Below, one piece after another: positions 1 through 7,185 of a stretch of 64,000 nucleotides of DNA. The DNA comes from Caballeronia humi (GTDB taxonomy: Bacteria; Pseudomonadota; Gammaproteobacteria; Burkholderiales; Burkholderiaceae), in NCBI RefSeq assembly GCF_001544475.1, contig NZ_FCNW02000022.1:1-64000 (forward strand). Reading direction: 5' to 3'. Within the stretch, counting starts at the first letter, position 1. Every line of letters begins with the position of its first letter. Made by a program: the position numbers and the translations under genes. Under the pieces are notes generated by a model. That model made no database searches. It saw only the letters and a list, made by a program, of their open reading frames with translations, and was not told the origin of the DNA.

Positions 1-708
1 ATGGGTGGCATTGGCACGAGCATCAGCCAGCGTCTGCATAAGGACGGCTATACGGTCGTCGTGGGCTGCGGCCCGAACTCTCCGCGCCGCGTGAAGTGGC
101 TGGAGGACCAGAAGGCGAACGGCTACGACTTCATCGCGTCGGAAGGCAACGTCGGCGACTGGGAATCGACCAAGAACGCGTTCGACAAGGTCAAGGCCGA
201 AGTCGGCGAAGTCGATATTCTGGTGAACAACGCCGGCATCACGCGCGATGTCGTGTTCCGCAAAATGACGCACGAGGACTGGACGGCCGTCATCGACACC
301 AACCTGACGAGCCTCTTCAACGTGACGAAGCAGGTGGTCGACGGAATGGTCGAGCGCGGCTTCGGGCGGATCATCAATATTTCGTCGGTGAACGGCCAGA
401 AAGGGCAGTTCGGCCAGACGAACTATTCGACCGCGAAGGCCGGCATCCACGGCTTCACGATGTCGCTTGCGCAGGAAGTGGCGACCAAGGGCGTGACGGT
501 GAACACCGTGTCGCCGGGCTACATCGGCACGGACATGGTGAAGGCGATCCGTCCGGAAGTGCTCGAGAAGATCGTCGCGACGATTCCGGTGCGCCGCCTC
601 GGCCGTCCCGAAGAAATCGGCTCGATCGTGGCGTGGCTGGCATCGGAAGAGTCGGGCTTCTCGACCGGTGCGGACTTCTCGCTGAACGGCGGTCTGCATA
701 TGGGTTGA
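1..708 (+). CDS. phaB: Acetoacetyl-CoA reductase PhaB (5' end cut by window)
   Basis: This is an NADPH-dependent short-chain dehydrogenase that reduces acetoacetyl-CoA to (R)-3-hydroxybutyryl-CoA, the monomer for polyhydroxybutyrate synthesis in the cytoplasm. The window opens inside the glycine-rich nucleotide loop (MGGIGTS at the first residues), so roughly ten N-terminal residues are missing and the true start lies upstream. The NNAG motif, the ISS serine and the YSTAK catalytic Tyr-Lys pair (Tyr at about residue 142 of the visible part) are intact, and the end reads ADFSLNGGLHMG as in PhaB proteins. phaR follows 135 bp downstream on the same strand, the usual end of a phaCAB-phaR locus. 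I am confident in the family and the identity. Confidence 0.95.
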   Translation: MGGIGTSISQRLHKDGYTVVVGCGPNSPRRVKWLEDQKANGYDFIASEGNVGDWESTKNAFDKVKAEVGEVDILVNNAGITRDVVFRKMTHEDWTAVIDTNLTSLFNVTKQVVDGMVERGFGRIINISSVNGQKGQFGQTNYSTAKAGIHGFTMSLAQEVATKGVTVNTVSPGYIGTDMVKAIRPEVLEKIVATIPVRRLGRPEEIGSIVAWLASEESGFSTGADFSLNGGLHMG

Positions 709-713
709 CGGGC

Positions 714-748
714 GGCGGCGCGCGCGGCCTGGAACCGTGCGCGCCGCC
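714..748 (+). terminator. GC-rich hairpin between phaB and phaR
   Basis: A 12-bp stem (714-725 with 737-748, one G-U pair) sits six bases after the phaB stop. There is no T-run after it, so it is more likely an mRNA-stabilising or attenuating hairpin than a full intrinsic terminator. Confidence 0.4.
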
Positions 749-805
749 ACTTGCCGGACACGAACCGGCGGCAACGCTCTTTTGCGTCAACGCAAGACAC
801 GTTTG

Positions 806-817
806 CTGCCACCGCAG
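806..817 (+). promoter_or_regulatory. Candidate PhaR operator in front of phaR
   Basis: The sequence CTGC-CACC-GCAG is an exact CTGC-N4-GCAG inverted repeat 26 bases before the phaR start. The PhaR of Paracoccus denitrificans is known to bind CTGC-N3/4-GCAG, and PhaR proteins repress their own genes, so this is a good autoregulation site. A direct repeat TTTTGCGT (780-787 and 823-830) flanks it. Confidence 0.45.
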
Positions 818-843
818 TAAGGTTTTGCGTTTAAAGGCGTTAA

Positions 844-1419
844 ATGACCACTACTACTACAAAGAAACCCGCCGAACGACTCATCAAAAAGTATCCAAAC
901 CGTCGGCTGTACGATACGGAAACGAGCACCTACATCACGCTTTCCGACGTGAAGCAGCTCGTGCTCGACCAGGAAGACTTCAAGGTCATGGACGCGAAGT
1001 CCAATGACGACCTGACGCGCAGCATCCTCTTGCAGATCATTCTGGAAGAGGAGAGCGGCGGTTTGCCGATGTTCTCGTCGGTGATGCTTTCGCAGATCAT
1101 CCGCTTCTACGGCCACGCCATGCAGGGCATGATGGGCACGTACCTGGAGAAGAACATCCAGGCGTTCATCGATATCCAGCAGAAGCTCACCGACCAGAGC
1201 AAGGGCCTCTACGACGGCAACGCGCTCAATCCGGAAGTGTGGTCGCAGTTCATGAACATGCAGGCGCCGATGATGCAGGGCATGATGACGAGCTACATCG
1301 AGCAGTCGAAGAACATGTTCGTGCAGATGCAGGAACAGATGCAGTCGCAGGCGAAGACGATGTTCAACACGTTCCCGTTCCCGACGCCGACGGTGCCGCC
1401 GTCAACGGAGAAGAAGTAA
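844..1419 (+). CDS. phaR: Polyhydroxyalkanoate synthesis repressor PhaR
   Basis: PhaR is a DNA- and PHB-binding repressor that senses nascent PHB granules and controls phasin genes and itself. The 191-residue product starts with a Lys-rich segment followed by LIKKYPNRRLYDTETS, the hallmark of the PHB accumulation regulatory N-terminal domain (about residues 13-75), then two copies of the PHB/PHA accumulation domain (about 78-120 and 125-165) rich in Met and Gln. The tail is short and Pro/Thr-rich. The length is typical for Burkholderia PhaR. It lies downstream of phaB in the same direction, and a CTGC-N4-GCAG site in its leader suggests autorepression. Confidence 0.95.
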   Translation: MTTTTTKKPAERLIKKYPNRRLYDTETSTYITLSDVKQLVLDQEDFKVMDAKSNDDLTRSILLQIILEEESGGLPMFSSVMLSQIIRFYGHAMQGMMGTYLEKNIQAFIDIQQKLTDQSKGLYDGNALNPEVWSQFMNMQAPMMQGMMTSYIEQSKNMFVQMQEQMQSQAKTMFNTFPFPTPTVPPSTEKK

Positions 1420-1584
1420 TTTTGGGTTCAGGCGAGCGGGAGTGAATTCGAGCGGAACCCGTTTGCGTGTTGCGGCAACAATCGTTTCGGTATTTTTTCC
1501 GATCATCGGCAGGCGATCAGGTAATGCCTGACCGACTGTTGAATGGGCCGGCCCTTGGCGACAAATTCAGTCATTGCCCATCAG

Positions 1585-1608
1585 ACAGCCGCTCGAGCGG
1601 CTGTTTTC
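1585..1608 (+). terminator. Intrinsic terminator downstream of phaR
   Basis: A perfect 20-bp palindrome (arm ACAGCCGCTC, 1585-1594, pairing with 1595-1604) is followed by TTT. The loop would have to open from the centre of the palindrome. It lies 165 bp after phaR and is the only terminator-like structure before the next gene. Confidence 0.6.
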
Positions 1609-1659
1609 ATGTGTGCGCCGGGCCAGGAAGTGCAAATTCTCTTGTAACCGCGCACGCCG

Positions 1660-1884
1660 TTAATCCAGCTTGCGCGCGTATTCGCCGCCGAAGCGCGCGA
1701 TATACGTGCTCAAGCCGCGTCCGCCAATCGCGAGCCGTTTCATTTCATCAACGTGAATGCGTCCCGGCGTGTCGTAGTCATAGAGATACGTAGCGCCGCC
1801 ATTGAAGCGAATGACGATCGCATTGCGACGGATTTCATACGCCTTTATGCCGGAATTTCCCGCGAGATTTTGATAGTCGCGCAT
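1660..1884 (-). CDS. Small KTSC-like domain protein
   Basis: This small protein has the pattern of the KTSC family: NSGIKAYEIRRNAIVIRF, then a Gly-Ala-Thr-Tyr-Leu-Tyr-Asp-Tyr stretch, then a C-terminal GGRGLSTYIARF segment. KTSC proteins are about 60-80 residues and have no assigned biochemical role, though they resemble lysyl-tRNA synthetase C-terminal segments. I place the start at ATG 1884 (74 residues). A GTG at 1941 would add 19 residues and has only a poor ribosome site. It is divergent from the next small gene. Confidence 0.6.
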   Translation of the reverse strand: MRDYQNLAGNSGIKAYEIRRNAIVIRFNGGATYLYDYDTPGRIHVDEMKRLAIGGRGLSTYIARFGGEYARKLD

Positions 1885-2020
1885 GCGCGTTGCATCCGTA
1901 ATAGCGAACGCGCGTGCGGCAATAAAAAGCGAGCCGCACACACATCCCGTATACTTCCGGCTTCAGAAATTTTTCGCGTGTCTCGCTAAAGTTTCGCGGG
2001 GCCGTGCCGAAATAGCATTT

Positions 2021-2266
2021 ATGGAAAAAGACAACGATCCCCTCTTCGAGTCCGACGATCCGCATTTTCAGCGCGCCCGGGCATTGAGTTTGAGCGTCGG
2101 CGCTATTCGAAGGGCGCAAGGCAAAGCGAGCCCCAACGATTTTCCGGTCGGCTCGACCGAATGGCACATCGCGGTGGAAGATTTCGCGAACGACGTGCTG
2201 ACCGCGCTCATGGGCGACACCGATTTCGCCGACCTTCGATTCGGCCACGCTAATATCGGCAAGTAA
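2021..2266 (+). CDS. Small hypothetical protein (81 aa)
   Basis: I do not recognise this product. It is an acidic 81-residue protein beginning MEKDNDPLFESDDPHF, with no membrane segment or signal peptide and a mixed helical pattern (VEDFANDVLTALMGD). Codon third positions are GC-rich as in neighbouring real genes, which favours it being coding. It starts from an ATG without a strong ribosome site. It is convergent with the PRC-barrel gene, ending 22 bp from it. Confidence 0.5.
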   Translation: MEKDNDPLFESDDPHFQRARALSLSVGAIRRAQGKASPNDFPVGSTEWHIAVEDFANDVLTALMGDTDFADLRFGHANIGK

Positions 2267-2288
2267 ACCGCCGCCGGTATTCCACGCT

Positions 2289-2783
2289 TCACAGCTTCAC
2301 GCCGCCGGCTTCCGGCGCGTCGATGCCTTCAGGCGGTATCGCGCCATTTTTGCTCGGGTCATCGGTCCAGTACGGCTCGCGTCCGTAGTGCTGGTGTACG
2401 GAGCTCGCCCACTGCTTGTCGACCATCGACGGCCAGGCGTTCTTGTCGAATCCCGGCGAATTCCGCACCTGTTCCGAGGTAGCCGCGAGCCGGAAAACCT
2501 TGTGGTCGGTATCGAGCGTGAGGGCGCTCCACGGGATCGCGAGCAGCTTGTCGCCGATGCCGAGAAAGCCACCGCTCGACAACACCGCATACGCGACGCG
2601 CCCACGCCTCACGTCCAGCATGATTTCCTTGATCGATCCGACGTCGTCGCCATCGCTGCTGAGCACGGTGTTGCCATCGATCGTGCTCGCCGCCATGACG
2701 TCGGGGCCGGGGCCATCGGCTGTCGCTGCACCCTTGCCGACGATGTTCGCTTCGTCCGAAGTGGGGGATGCCGGGATGTTCAT
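2289..2783 (-). CDS. PRC-barrel domain protein
   Basis: The 164-residue product carries a PRC-barrel beta-domain: MAASTIDGNTVLSSDGDDVG followed by KEIMLDVRRGRVAYAVLSSGGFLGIGDKLLAIPWSAL (about residues 29-85). Stand-alone PRC-barrel proteins are common in Burkholderiales and are often stress-linked, but their ligand is unknown. The C-terminal part (PGFDKNAWPSM, HYGREPYW) is typical of this subgroup. I chose ATG 2783 because the sequence GAGGAG lies just before it; an in-frame ATG 48 bases upstream has no such site. Confidence 0.85.
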   Translation of the reverse strand: MNIPASPTSDEANIVGKGAATADGPGPDVMAASTIDGNTVLSSDGDDVGSIKEIMLDVRRGRVAYAVLSSGGFLGIGDKLLAIPWSALTLDTDHKVFRLAATSEQVRNSPGFDKNAWPSMVDKQWASSVHQHYGREPYWTDDPSKNGAIPPEGIDAPEAGGVKL

Positions 2784-3265
2784 GATGTGCTCCTCGATGA
2801 AATGACGGACGCGCTGTCCGCATGATTCCATTCAAGCAACGCCCGTTCCACGACGACCCGCGACAATAATCGTCGTGATTCGATCGGCCGTCTCGCATTC
2901 GGAAATAAACCCGATTTTTTATTCACGATAACCAAGGAGGTCGCACGGCATAATTTCGCCAATGGGAATGCCGGATATCCACATCGATAAATCCGATAAC
3001 GGGATTTGTCGATAAACAAATTCTTGACGAATCGCTTTAGCGCGACAACAATTAATCTATTGGATTTATGCTCGTATTTTGTCCGAGCCCATCCGGACAA
3101 CGTTCGCGACGATTCTTTCTACTCGCTGACGGTCTTCTTGAATATTCTCAAACCATTTAACCGGATGCGATTGGAAAATCGAACCGGTCAGCCAATGATT
3201 TCCGGACGCGCAGACACGAGTCACGTAAATCCCCGCGCGATAAAACCCAGCCAAAAGGAAAGACA
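2784..3265. other. AT-richer intergenic stretch, no gene seen
   Basis: This 482-bp gap is visibly lower in GC than its surroundings, with runs such as ATTTTTTATTCACG. It holds an imperfect inverted repeat (TCGATAAATCC at 2984-2994 and GGATTTGTCGA at 3002-3012) and a promoter candidate. No open frame with native codon use spans it. The composition fits horizontally acquired or regulatory DNA. Confidence 0.5.
3024..3052 (+). promoter_or_regulatory. Candidate sigma-70 promoter for the CcmA-like gene
   Basis: TTGACG (3024-3029) and AACAAT (3047-3052) are separated by 17 bp. It is the best -35/-10 pair in the AT-rich gap and points toward the gene at 3266, leaving a leader of about 205 bases. Confidence 0.35.
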
Positions 3266-3937
3266 ATGGATGAACCCGAGCGCGACGCGGCATCGATGCT
3301 CACCGTATCCGACCTGGCGTTCTCGCGCGGCGGCGAGACGGTTTTCAGCGATGTCAGTTTCAACGCCGATGCAGGCCAGGTACTCCAGATTCAAGGCCCC
3401 GACGGCAGTGGCAAGACCACGCTCCTGCGCGTGCTCGCGGGCCTGCTGCGTCCGGCAGCCGGAACAATCCGCTGGCACGGCGGCGACACGCGTAAACGCG
3501 CGTGGGAATGGCGCCACTCGTTCGCCTACGTCGGCCACGCGAACGCTTTGAGCCGTGATCTCACCGTGGTCGAGAACCTGCGGTTCGCGGCGCGCCTGGG
3601 CGCCGCCGTCGCGTGTGATACGACCGATGCACACACCGCCTACTGCGTGCTCGGACGTCTCGGGCTCGCCGCCTGCGCCGACCGGCTCGCGGGTGCGCTG
3701 TCGCTAGGGCAGCAGCGGCGCATCGCGATCGCGCGCTTGCTGCTCGAACCCAAGCCGTTGTGGCTGCTCGACGAACCCGCCGCCGCGCTCGATTCCGAAT
3801 CGGCGCGGCTCATCGCGGCGTGCATCGAGGAGCACGTGGAGCACGGCGGCATCGCGGTGATGACGGCGCACCGTCCCGTCGATACCGCCGCGACGCGCTA
3901 TTTCTGCTTCGAACGGACCGGGTCATGTTTCATCTGA
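3266..3937 (+). CDS. Orphan CcmA-like ABC transporter ATP-binding protein
   Basis: This 223-residue ATPase resembles CcmA, the ATP-binding subunit of the heme/cytochrome c maturation exporter. Visible motifs are Walker A GPDGSGKTT, a CcmA-type segment LSRDLTVVENLRF, signature LSLGQQRR (CcmA has LSAGQQRR), Walker B LWLLDEP and the H-loop TAHRP. The family normally sits in a ccmABCDEFGH operon, but no ccmB or ccmC follows. The gene stands alone between an AT-rich gap and 344 bp without a gene. It could be a decayed cytochrome c maturation locus or an ATPase recruited by another permease. Confidence 0.7.
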   Translation: MDEPERDAASMLTVSDLAFSRGGETVFSDVSFNADAGQVLQIQGPDGSGKTTLLRVLAGLLRPAAGTIRWHGGDTRKRAWEWRHSFAYVGHANALSRDLTVVENLRFAARLGAAVACDTTDAHTAYCVLGRLGLAACADRLAGALSLGQQRRIAIARLLLEPKPLWLLDEPAAALDSESARLIAACIEEHVEHGGIAVMTAHRPVDTAATRYFCFERTGSCFI

Positions 3938-4281
3938 GCGCGTGTGCGTGGCGCCGCCGCATCGGATCGCGGCGGGACGCTTGCCGCGCAAGATTCCGCC
4001 GACGCCCGGCCCGGCCTGACGTGATTGGCGCCGCAATCGCGCGTCGCGGTGGTTCGCGCGCGGATCGCAATGCCTGCGATGCCGCTTTTCGCCGCGTCGC
4101 AACCGCCAGGCTTGACGGGCGCCGGGGCTGCGCCGACCGTCAGTGTCTTTTAACGCCCGTCGTACGCCACGACCGCAGCACCGCCGGCGCTCACGAACGC
4201 AGGCGCAGTCCGCGCCGCTCGCCGACCGGGCGCCGCCGGGTTTTTTGCTAAGCTCGTCGTTCGTCCATTCGGCGCGTGCTT
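3938..4281. other. Gene-free stretch after the CcmA-like gene
   Basis: The 344 bp between the CcmA-like gene and the RNase H-like gene contain Arg-rich spurious frames only. I found no hydrophobic ccmB-like reading frame in any phase. It may hold a badly decayed permease gene, but nothing recognisable remains. Confidence 0.4.
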
Positions 4282-4968
4282 ATGTTCGATTTCGAGGAAT
4301 TGCTGTCCATCGCGTACAAGAAGGAGCGGGCGCTGAGCCGCCGCTTGTCGAAGGGCGCATCGATTTCCGCCCACGACGCGCTCGTGAAAACGCTCGAAAA
4401 AGCCGCTGGCGCGCAGTCGCTCGGCGAGTTGGTTCATGCGCGGCGGCTGGCGAGGGCGAAGGCGCATGAAGCATCGAAGGCGCGCGAGAAGCGGCCCGCG
4501 CGGGCGCTCAAGCCGAAGCACCACCACGACCATCCGCCCGGCGCGTGGCTCGCCTGGTTCGACGGCTCCGCGCTGCCGAATCCGGGGCGTATCGGAATTG
4601 GAGCGTTGCTAAAAAGTCCGCACGGCGACGTGCTCGAAATCAGCGCGGCGGCGGGGCAGGGCGACAGCAGCAAGGCCGAATATCTCGCGCTGATTTCCGT
4701 TCTCGAAGCCGCGCTGCATCGGAAAGCGGAGACGCTCGTGATTTATGGCGACAGCCGGGTCGTCATCGATGATGTCAAGAGCAGCCCTGGCGCACTCGCG
4801 CTCGCGTCGCACGCGGGGCACGCGCGACGCCTGATCGACGCCATCGGTGATGTTCGTCTGCACTGGATTCCGCGAGCAAAGAACGTGAGCGCGGATGCGC
4901 TGTCACGTCAGGGAAGCTCGCGCACATCCACCACGGGCGCCGCGCCGAACGTCTCGCTCAGCGCGTAA
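4282..4968 (+). CDS. RNase H-like domain protein with N-terminal extension
   Basis: The C-terminal half is an RNase HI fold that would cleave RNA in RNA-DNA hybrids. The four acidic active-site residues are visible as Asp94 (WFDGSALPNP), Glu133 (KAEYLAL), Asp157 (YGDSR) and Asp205 (NVSADALSR). The first about 85 residues are a Lys/Arg/Ala-rich region of unknown role (MFDFEELLSIAYKKERALSRRL) ending in a basic His-rich linker, not the usual N-terminal hybrid-binding domain. I chose ATG 4282 over an upstream GTG. The last about 20 codons overlap the 3' end of the convergent dehydrogenase by 61 bp. Confidence 0.8.
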   Translation: MFDFEELLSIAYKKERALSRRLSKGASISAHDALVKTLEKAAGAQSLGELVHARRLARAKAHEASKAREKRPARALKPKHHHDHPPGAWLAWFDGSALPNPGRIGIGALLKSPHGDVLEISAAAGQGDSSKAEYLALISVLEAALHRKAETLVIYGDSRVVIDDVKSSPGALALASHAGHARRLIDAIGDVRLHWIPRAKNVSADALSRQGSSRTSTTGAAPNVSLSA

Positions 4969-5654
4969 TCCACCAGCTTCTCCGCCGCCTGCGCGGGCGT
5001 CGCGAGCAAGCCATCGCGCTTGAGCGTGTCGAATTTTTCGCGCAGCGGGAAACGTTCGAGCCCGGTCGCGCGAATTTCCCCTTGCATGTCCGTATCGACG
5101 ACACCCGGCGCGACGCTCGCAATCGAGAGCGCGCGGTTGCCGTCCAGCGCGACGGCGCGCGCGTGGTGGTCGAGCGCGGCCTTCGTCGCGCAGTAGATGC
5201 TCCAGCCGGGGTACGCGTTGCGCGCCGCGCCGCTCGAAACATGCACGATGCGGCGATCCCGCGCAGCTGCGCTCGCGGCCGCGAAGGCGCTTGCAAACAT
5301 GAGCGGCGCCGCGACGTTCAGGCTAACCGCGCGCGCGATTGCGCCGGCGTCCTGCTGCTCGAGCGTGCCGACCGGCTGCAGCATGCCCGCGTTGTTGATG
5401 AGCAAAACCGTCTGAGCGCCCGCGACGAAACGCTGCAACGCATCGCCGGCGAGCCAGTATTCGACGCGCGCGAGATCGGCGAGATCGAGTTCCACTTCGT
5501 CGAGTTTGCCCGGATGTCGCGCGGCGAGCGCAGCGTTCTTCGTGCGCGCGATCGCGAGCACGCCGATGCCGCGCGTCAAAAGTGCGTCGGCGATCGCCTC
5601 GCCGAGCCCGCGCGTGTGACCGGTGACGATCGCTTTGGTGGTCGAGATATCCAT
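4908..5654 (-). CDS. SDR family oxidoreductase
   Basis: This 248-residue short-chain dehydrogenase starts with the nucleotide loop TGHTRGLGEAIA, has the NNAG motif, VSSGAA with the catalytic serine, and the catalytic Tyr-Lys pair YCATK. Its substrate cannot be told from the sequence; sepiapterin-reductase-like SDRs have similar lengths and layouts. The start ATG 5654 leaves 10 bp to the stop of the upstream aminotransferase gene, so the two are probably co-transcribed. Its end overlaps the convergent RNase H-like gene by 61 bp. Confidence 0.85.
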   Translation of the reverse strand: MDISTTKAIVTGHTRGLGEAIADALLTRGIGVLAIARTKNAALAARHPGKLDEVELDLADLARVEYWLAGDALQRFVAGAQTVLLINNAGMLQPVGTLEQQDAGAIARAVSLNVAAPLMFASAFAAASAAARDRRIVHVSSGAARNAYPGWSIYCATKAALDHHARAVALDGNRALSIASVAPGVVDTDMQGEIRATGLERFPLREKFDTLKRDGLLATPAQAAEKLVDYALSETFGAAPVVDVRELP

Positions 5655-5664
5655 GACGTTCAAA

Positions 5665-6897
5665 TCACGCCGCCGCCAGCGACCGCTCGAGCGCCGCGAC
5701 GCCCGCCGGCAGGTCGACCGCGACGCCCAGACACAGCATCGTGCGCCCGAGCGCGTGGACCGTGCGGAAGAGGTGATGCTCGCGACATTGCTCGCCCATC
5801 TGCCCGATCCGCACGATCGGCGCGCCGAACGACCCGGCGATCTCCACATGATGATGCCGCGAGATATGCGCGCAGACATCGGCGCCGGAGAGACCGTTCG
5901 GCAATTCGATCCCGACGACCGAGTTCAGCCGGCTCTCACGCGCCACGTAAAGCTTCAGCGACATTGCCTCGATACCGGCCTGCAGCGCGTTCGAGCATTT
6001 CAGGTGACGCGCGAAACGCCGCTCCAGCGTCTCCGCGCAGACGAGCCGCAGCGCCTCGTGCAACGCGAGCACGCCCGAAACCGGCGCCGTGTAGTGATAC
6101 GACGCGTTGTGCCAGAAATTCTCCGCGAGCGATGCGTCGAGACACCAGTGCACGGGCGGCGCGGGACGGGACTTGATGCGCTGCCAGGCGGCGTCGGAGA
6201 AGGCGAGCAGCGAAACGCCCGGAATCGACGACAACCCTTTCTGGCCGCCGGTAATCACCGCGTCGATGCCCCATTCGTCCATCGGCAGCGGCATCGTGCT
6301 GAGCGTGCAGACCGCATCGACGACGACCAGCGCGCCCGCTTCGCGCGCCAGGGCCGCGATCGGCGCGAGGTTGCGGTTCCACACCGTGTTCGACGTCTCG
6401 CCCTGCACGATCGTCACGATTTCCGGCCGAAAGCGCGCGATCGCCGCCGCGACTTCGTCGGCATTGGCGGCGCGGCCGCTCTCGATCTTCAGCAACTCGA
6501 CGTTCGCTCCCACGCGCCGCGCCATCTCCGCCATCCGTTCGCTGAAGAAGCCATTGCACACGCACAGCACGCGCGTGCCCTGCCAGGCGAGGTTCGTGAC
6601 CGCCATTTCCATCGCCGCCGACCCCGGGCCAGCCACGCCCATCACCCATTTCGACTGCGTCTGGAACACGTAGCGCGCCATCGACTTCACTTGGCCGATG
6701 ACGGTCGCCATGGTCGAGCCCAGGTGATTGATGACGACGCCGTTCGCCTTCGCGACCGCATCGGGGATCGGAACGGGGCCGGCGCCCATCATCAGGAGCG
6801 GTTCTTCAGGAAGGATCGACGAGAGCGGGACCACGGCCGGGCAGGGGATCTTGCGGGAATCGTGGGGCAGATCGAGCGAGACGGAATCGTTTTTCAT
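5665..6897 (-). CDS. Class V PLP aminotransferase, alanine-glyoxylate type
   Basis: The 410-residue product is a fold-type I PLP enzyme of the AGT/serine-glyoxylate/ureidoglycine-glyoxylate aminotransferase group. It shows the MMGAGPVPIP opening, the VAGPGSAAMEMAV cofactor loop, Asp194 in VVVDAV and the Schiff-base Lys220 in TGGQKGLSS. It likely moves an amino group to or from glyoxylate or pyruvate. No purine-degradation genes flank it, so I cannot choose between AGT and PucG-like roles. It is the first gene of a two-gene unit with the dehydrogenase and diverges from the porin. Confidence 0.8.
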   Translation of the reverse strand: MKNDSVSLDLPHDSRKIPCPAVVPLSSILPEEPLLMMGAGPVPIPDAVAKANGVVINHLGSTMATVIGQVKSMARYVFQTQSKWVMGVAGPGSAAMEMAVTNLAWQGTRVLCVCNGFFSERMAEMARRVGANVELLKIESGRAANADEVAAAIARFRPEIVTIVQGETSNTVWNRNLAPIAALAREAGALVVVDAVCTLSTMPLPMDEWGIDAVITGGQKGLSSIPGVSLLAFSDAAWQRIKSRPAPPVHWCLDASLAENFWHNASYHYTAPVSGVLALHEALRLVCAETLERRFARHLKCSNALQAGIEAMSLKLYVARESRLNSVVGIELPNGLSGADVCAHISRHHHVEIAGSFGAPIVRIGQMGEQCREHHLFRTVHALGRTMLCLGVAVDLPAGVAALERSLAAA

Positions 6898-7119
6898 GGT
6901 TTTTTTACCTACGGGAGCGAATCACCTGATTATTGGAAATGTCAGCGTAAAGTGAAATGCACAGTCGCTGGTTATTTTGTAGGAAATTGTTCTGAGTTAT
7001 TTGATGCGTACTGAACATTCGAATCGCGATATTCCACAAACGATCGTTCTTTATGTAATCAGTTTGTATGGAAAGCGTTGATTTAGCCGACGGGCGTAAG
7101 GAATTATTCATTTTGCAAA

Positions 7120-7134
7120 TGAAAATGACTATCA
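7120..7134 (+). promoter_or_regulatory. Fur-box-like site upstream of the porin
   Basis: TGAAAATGACTATCA matches the 7-1-7 Fur consensus TGATAATNATTATCA at 12 of 14 fixed positions. It lies 52 bases before the porin start. A -35/-10 pair TTGATT/AATTAT (spacing 18, from about 7078) lies just upstream, so Fur binding here would block the promoter region. The porin may be iron-regulated. Confidence 0.45.
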
Positions 7135-7185
7135 TTCGGGCAGCTAGTCCCATGGGATCGCATACAACGAACTGGAGGAACGGCA

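Noticed and set aside
3924-4251. Possible ccmB remnant after the CcmA-like gene
   Set aside because: All frames give Arg-rich sequences with no membrane helices, so there is no evidence of a permease.
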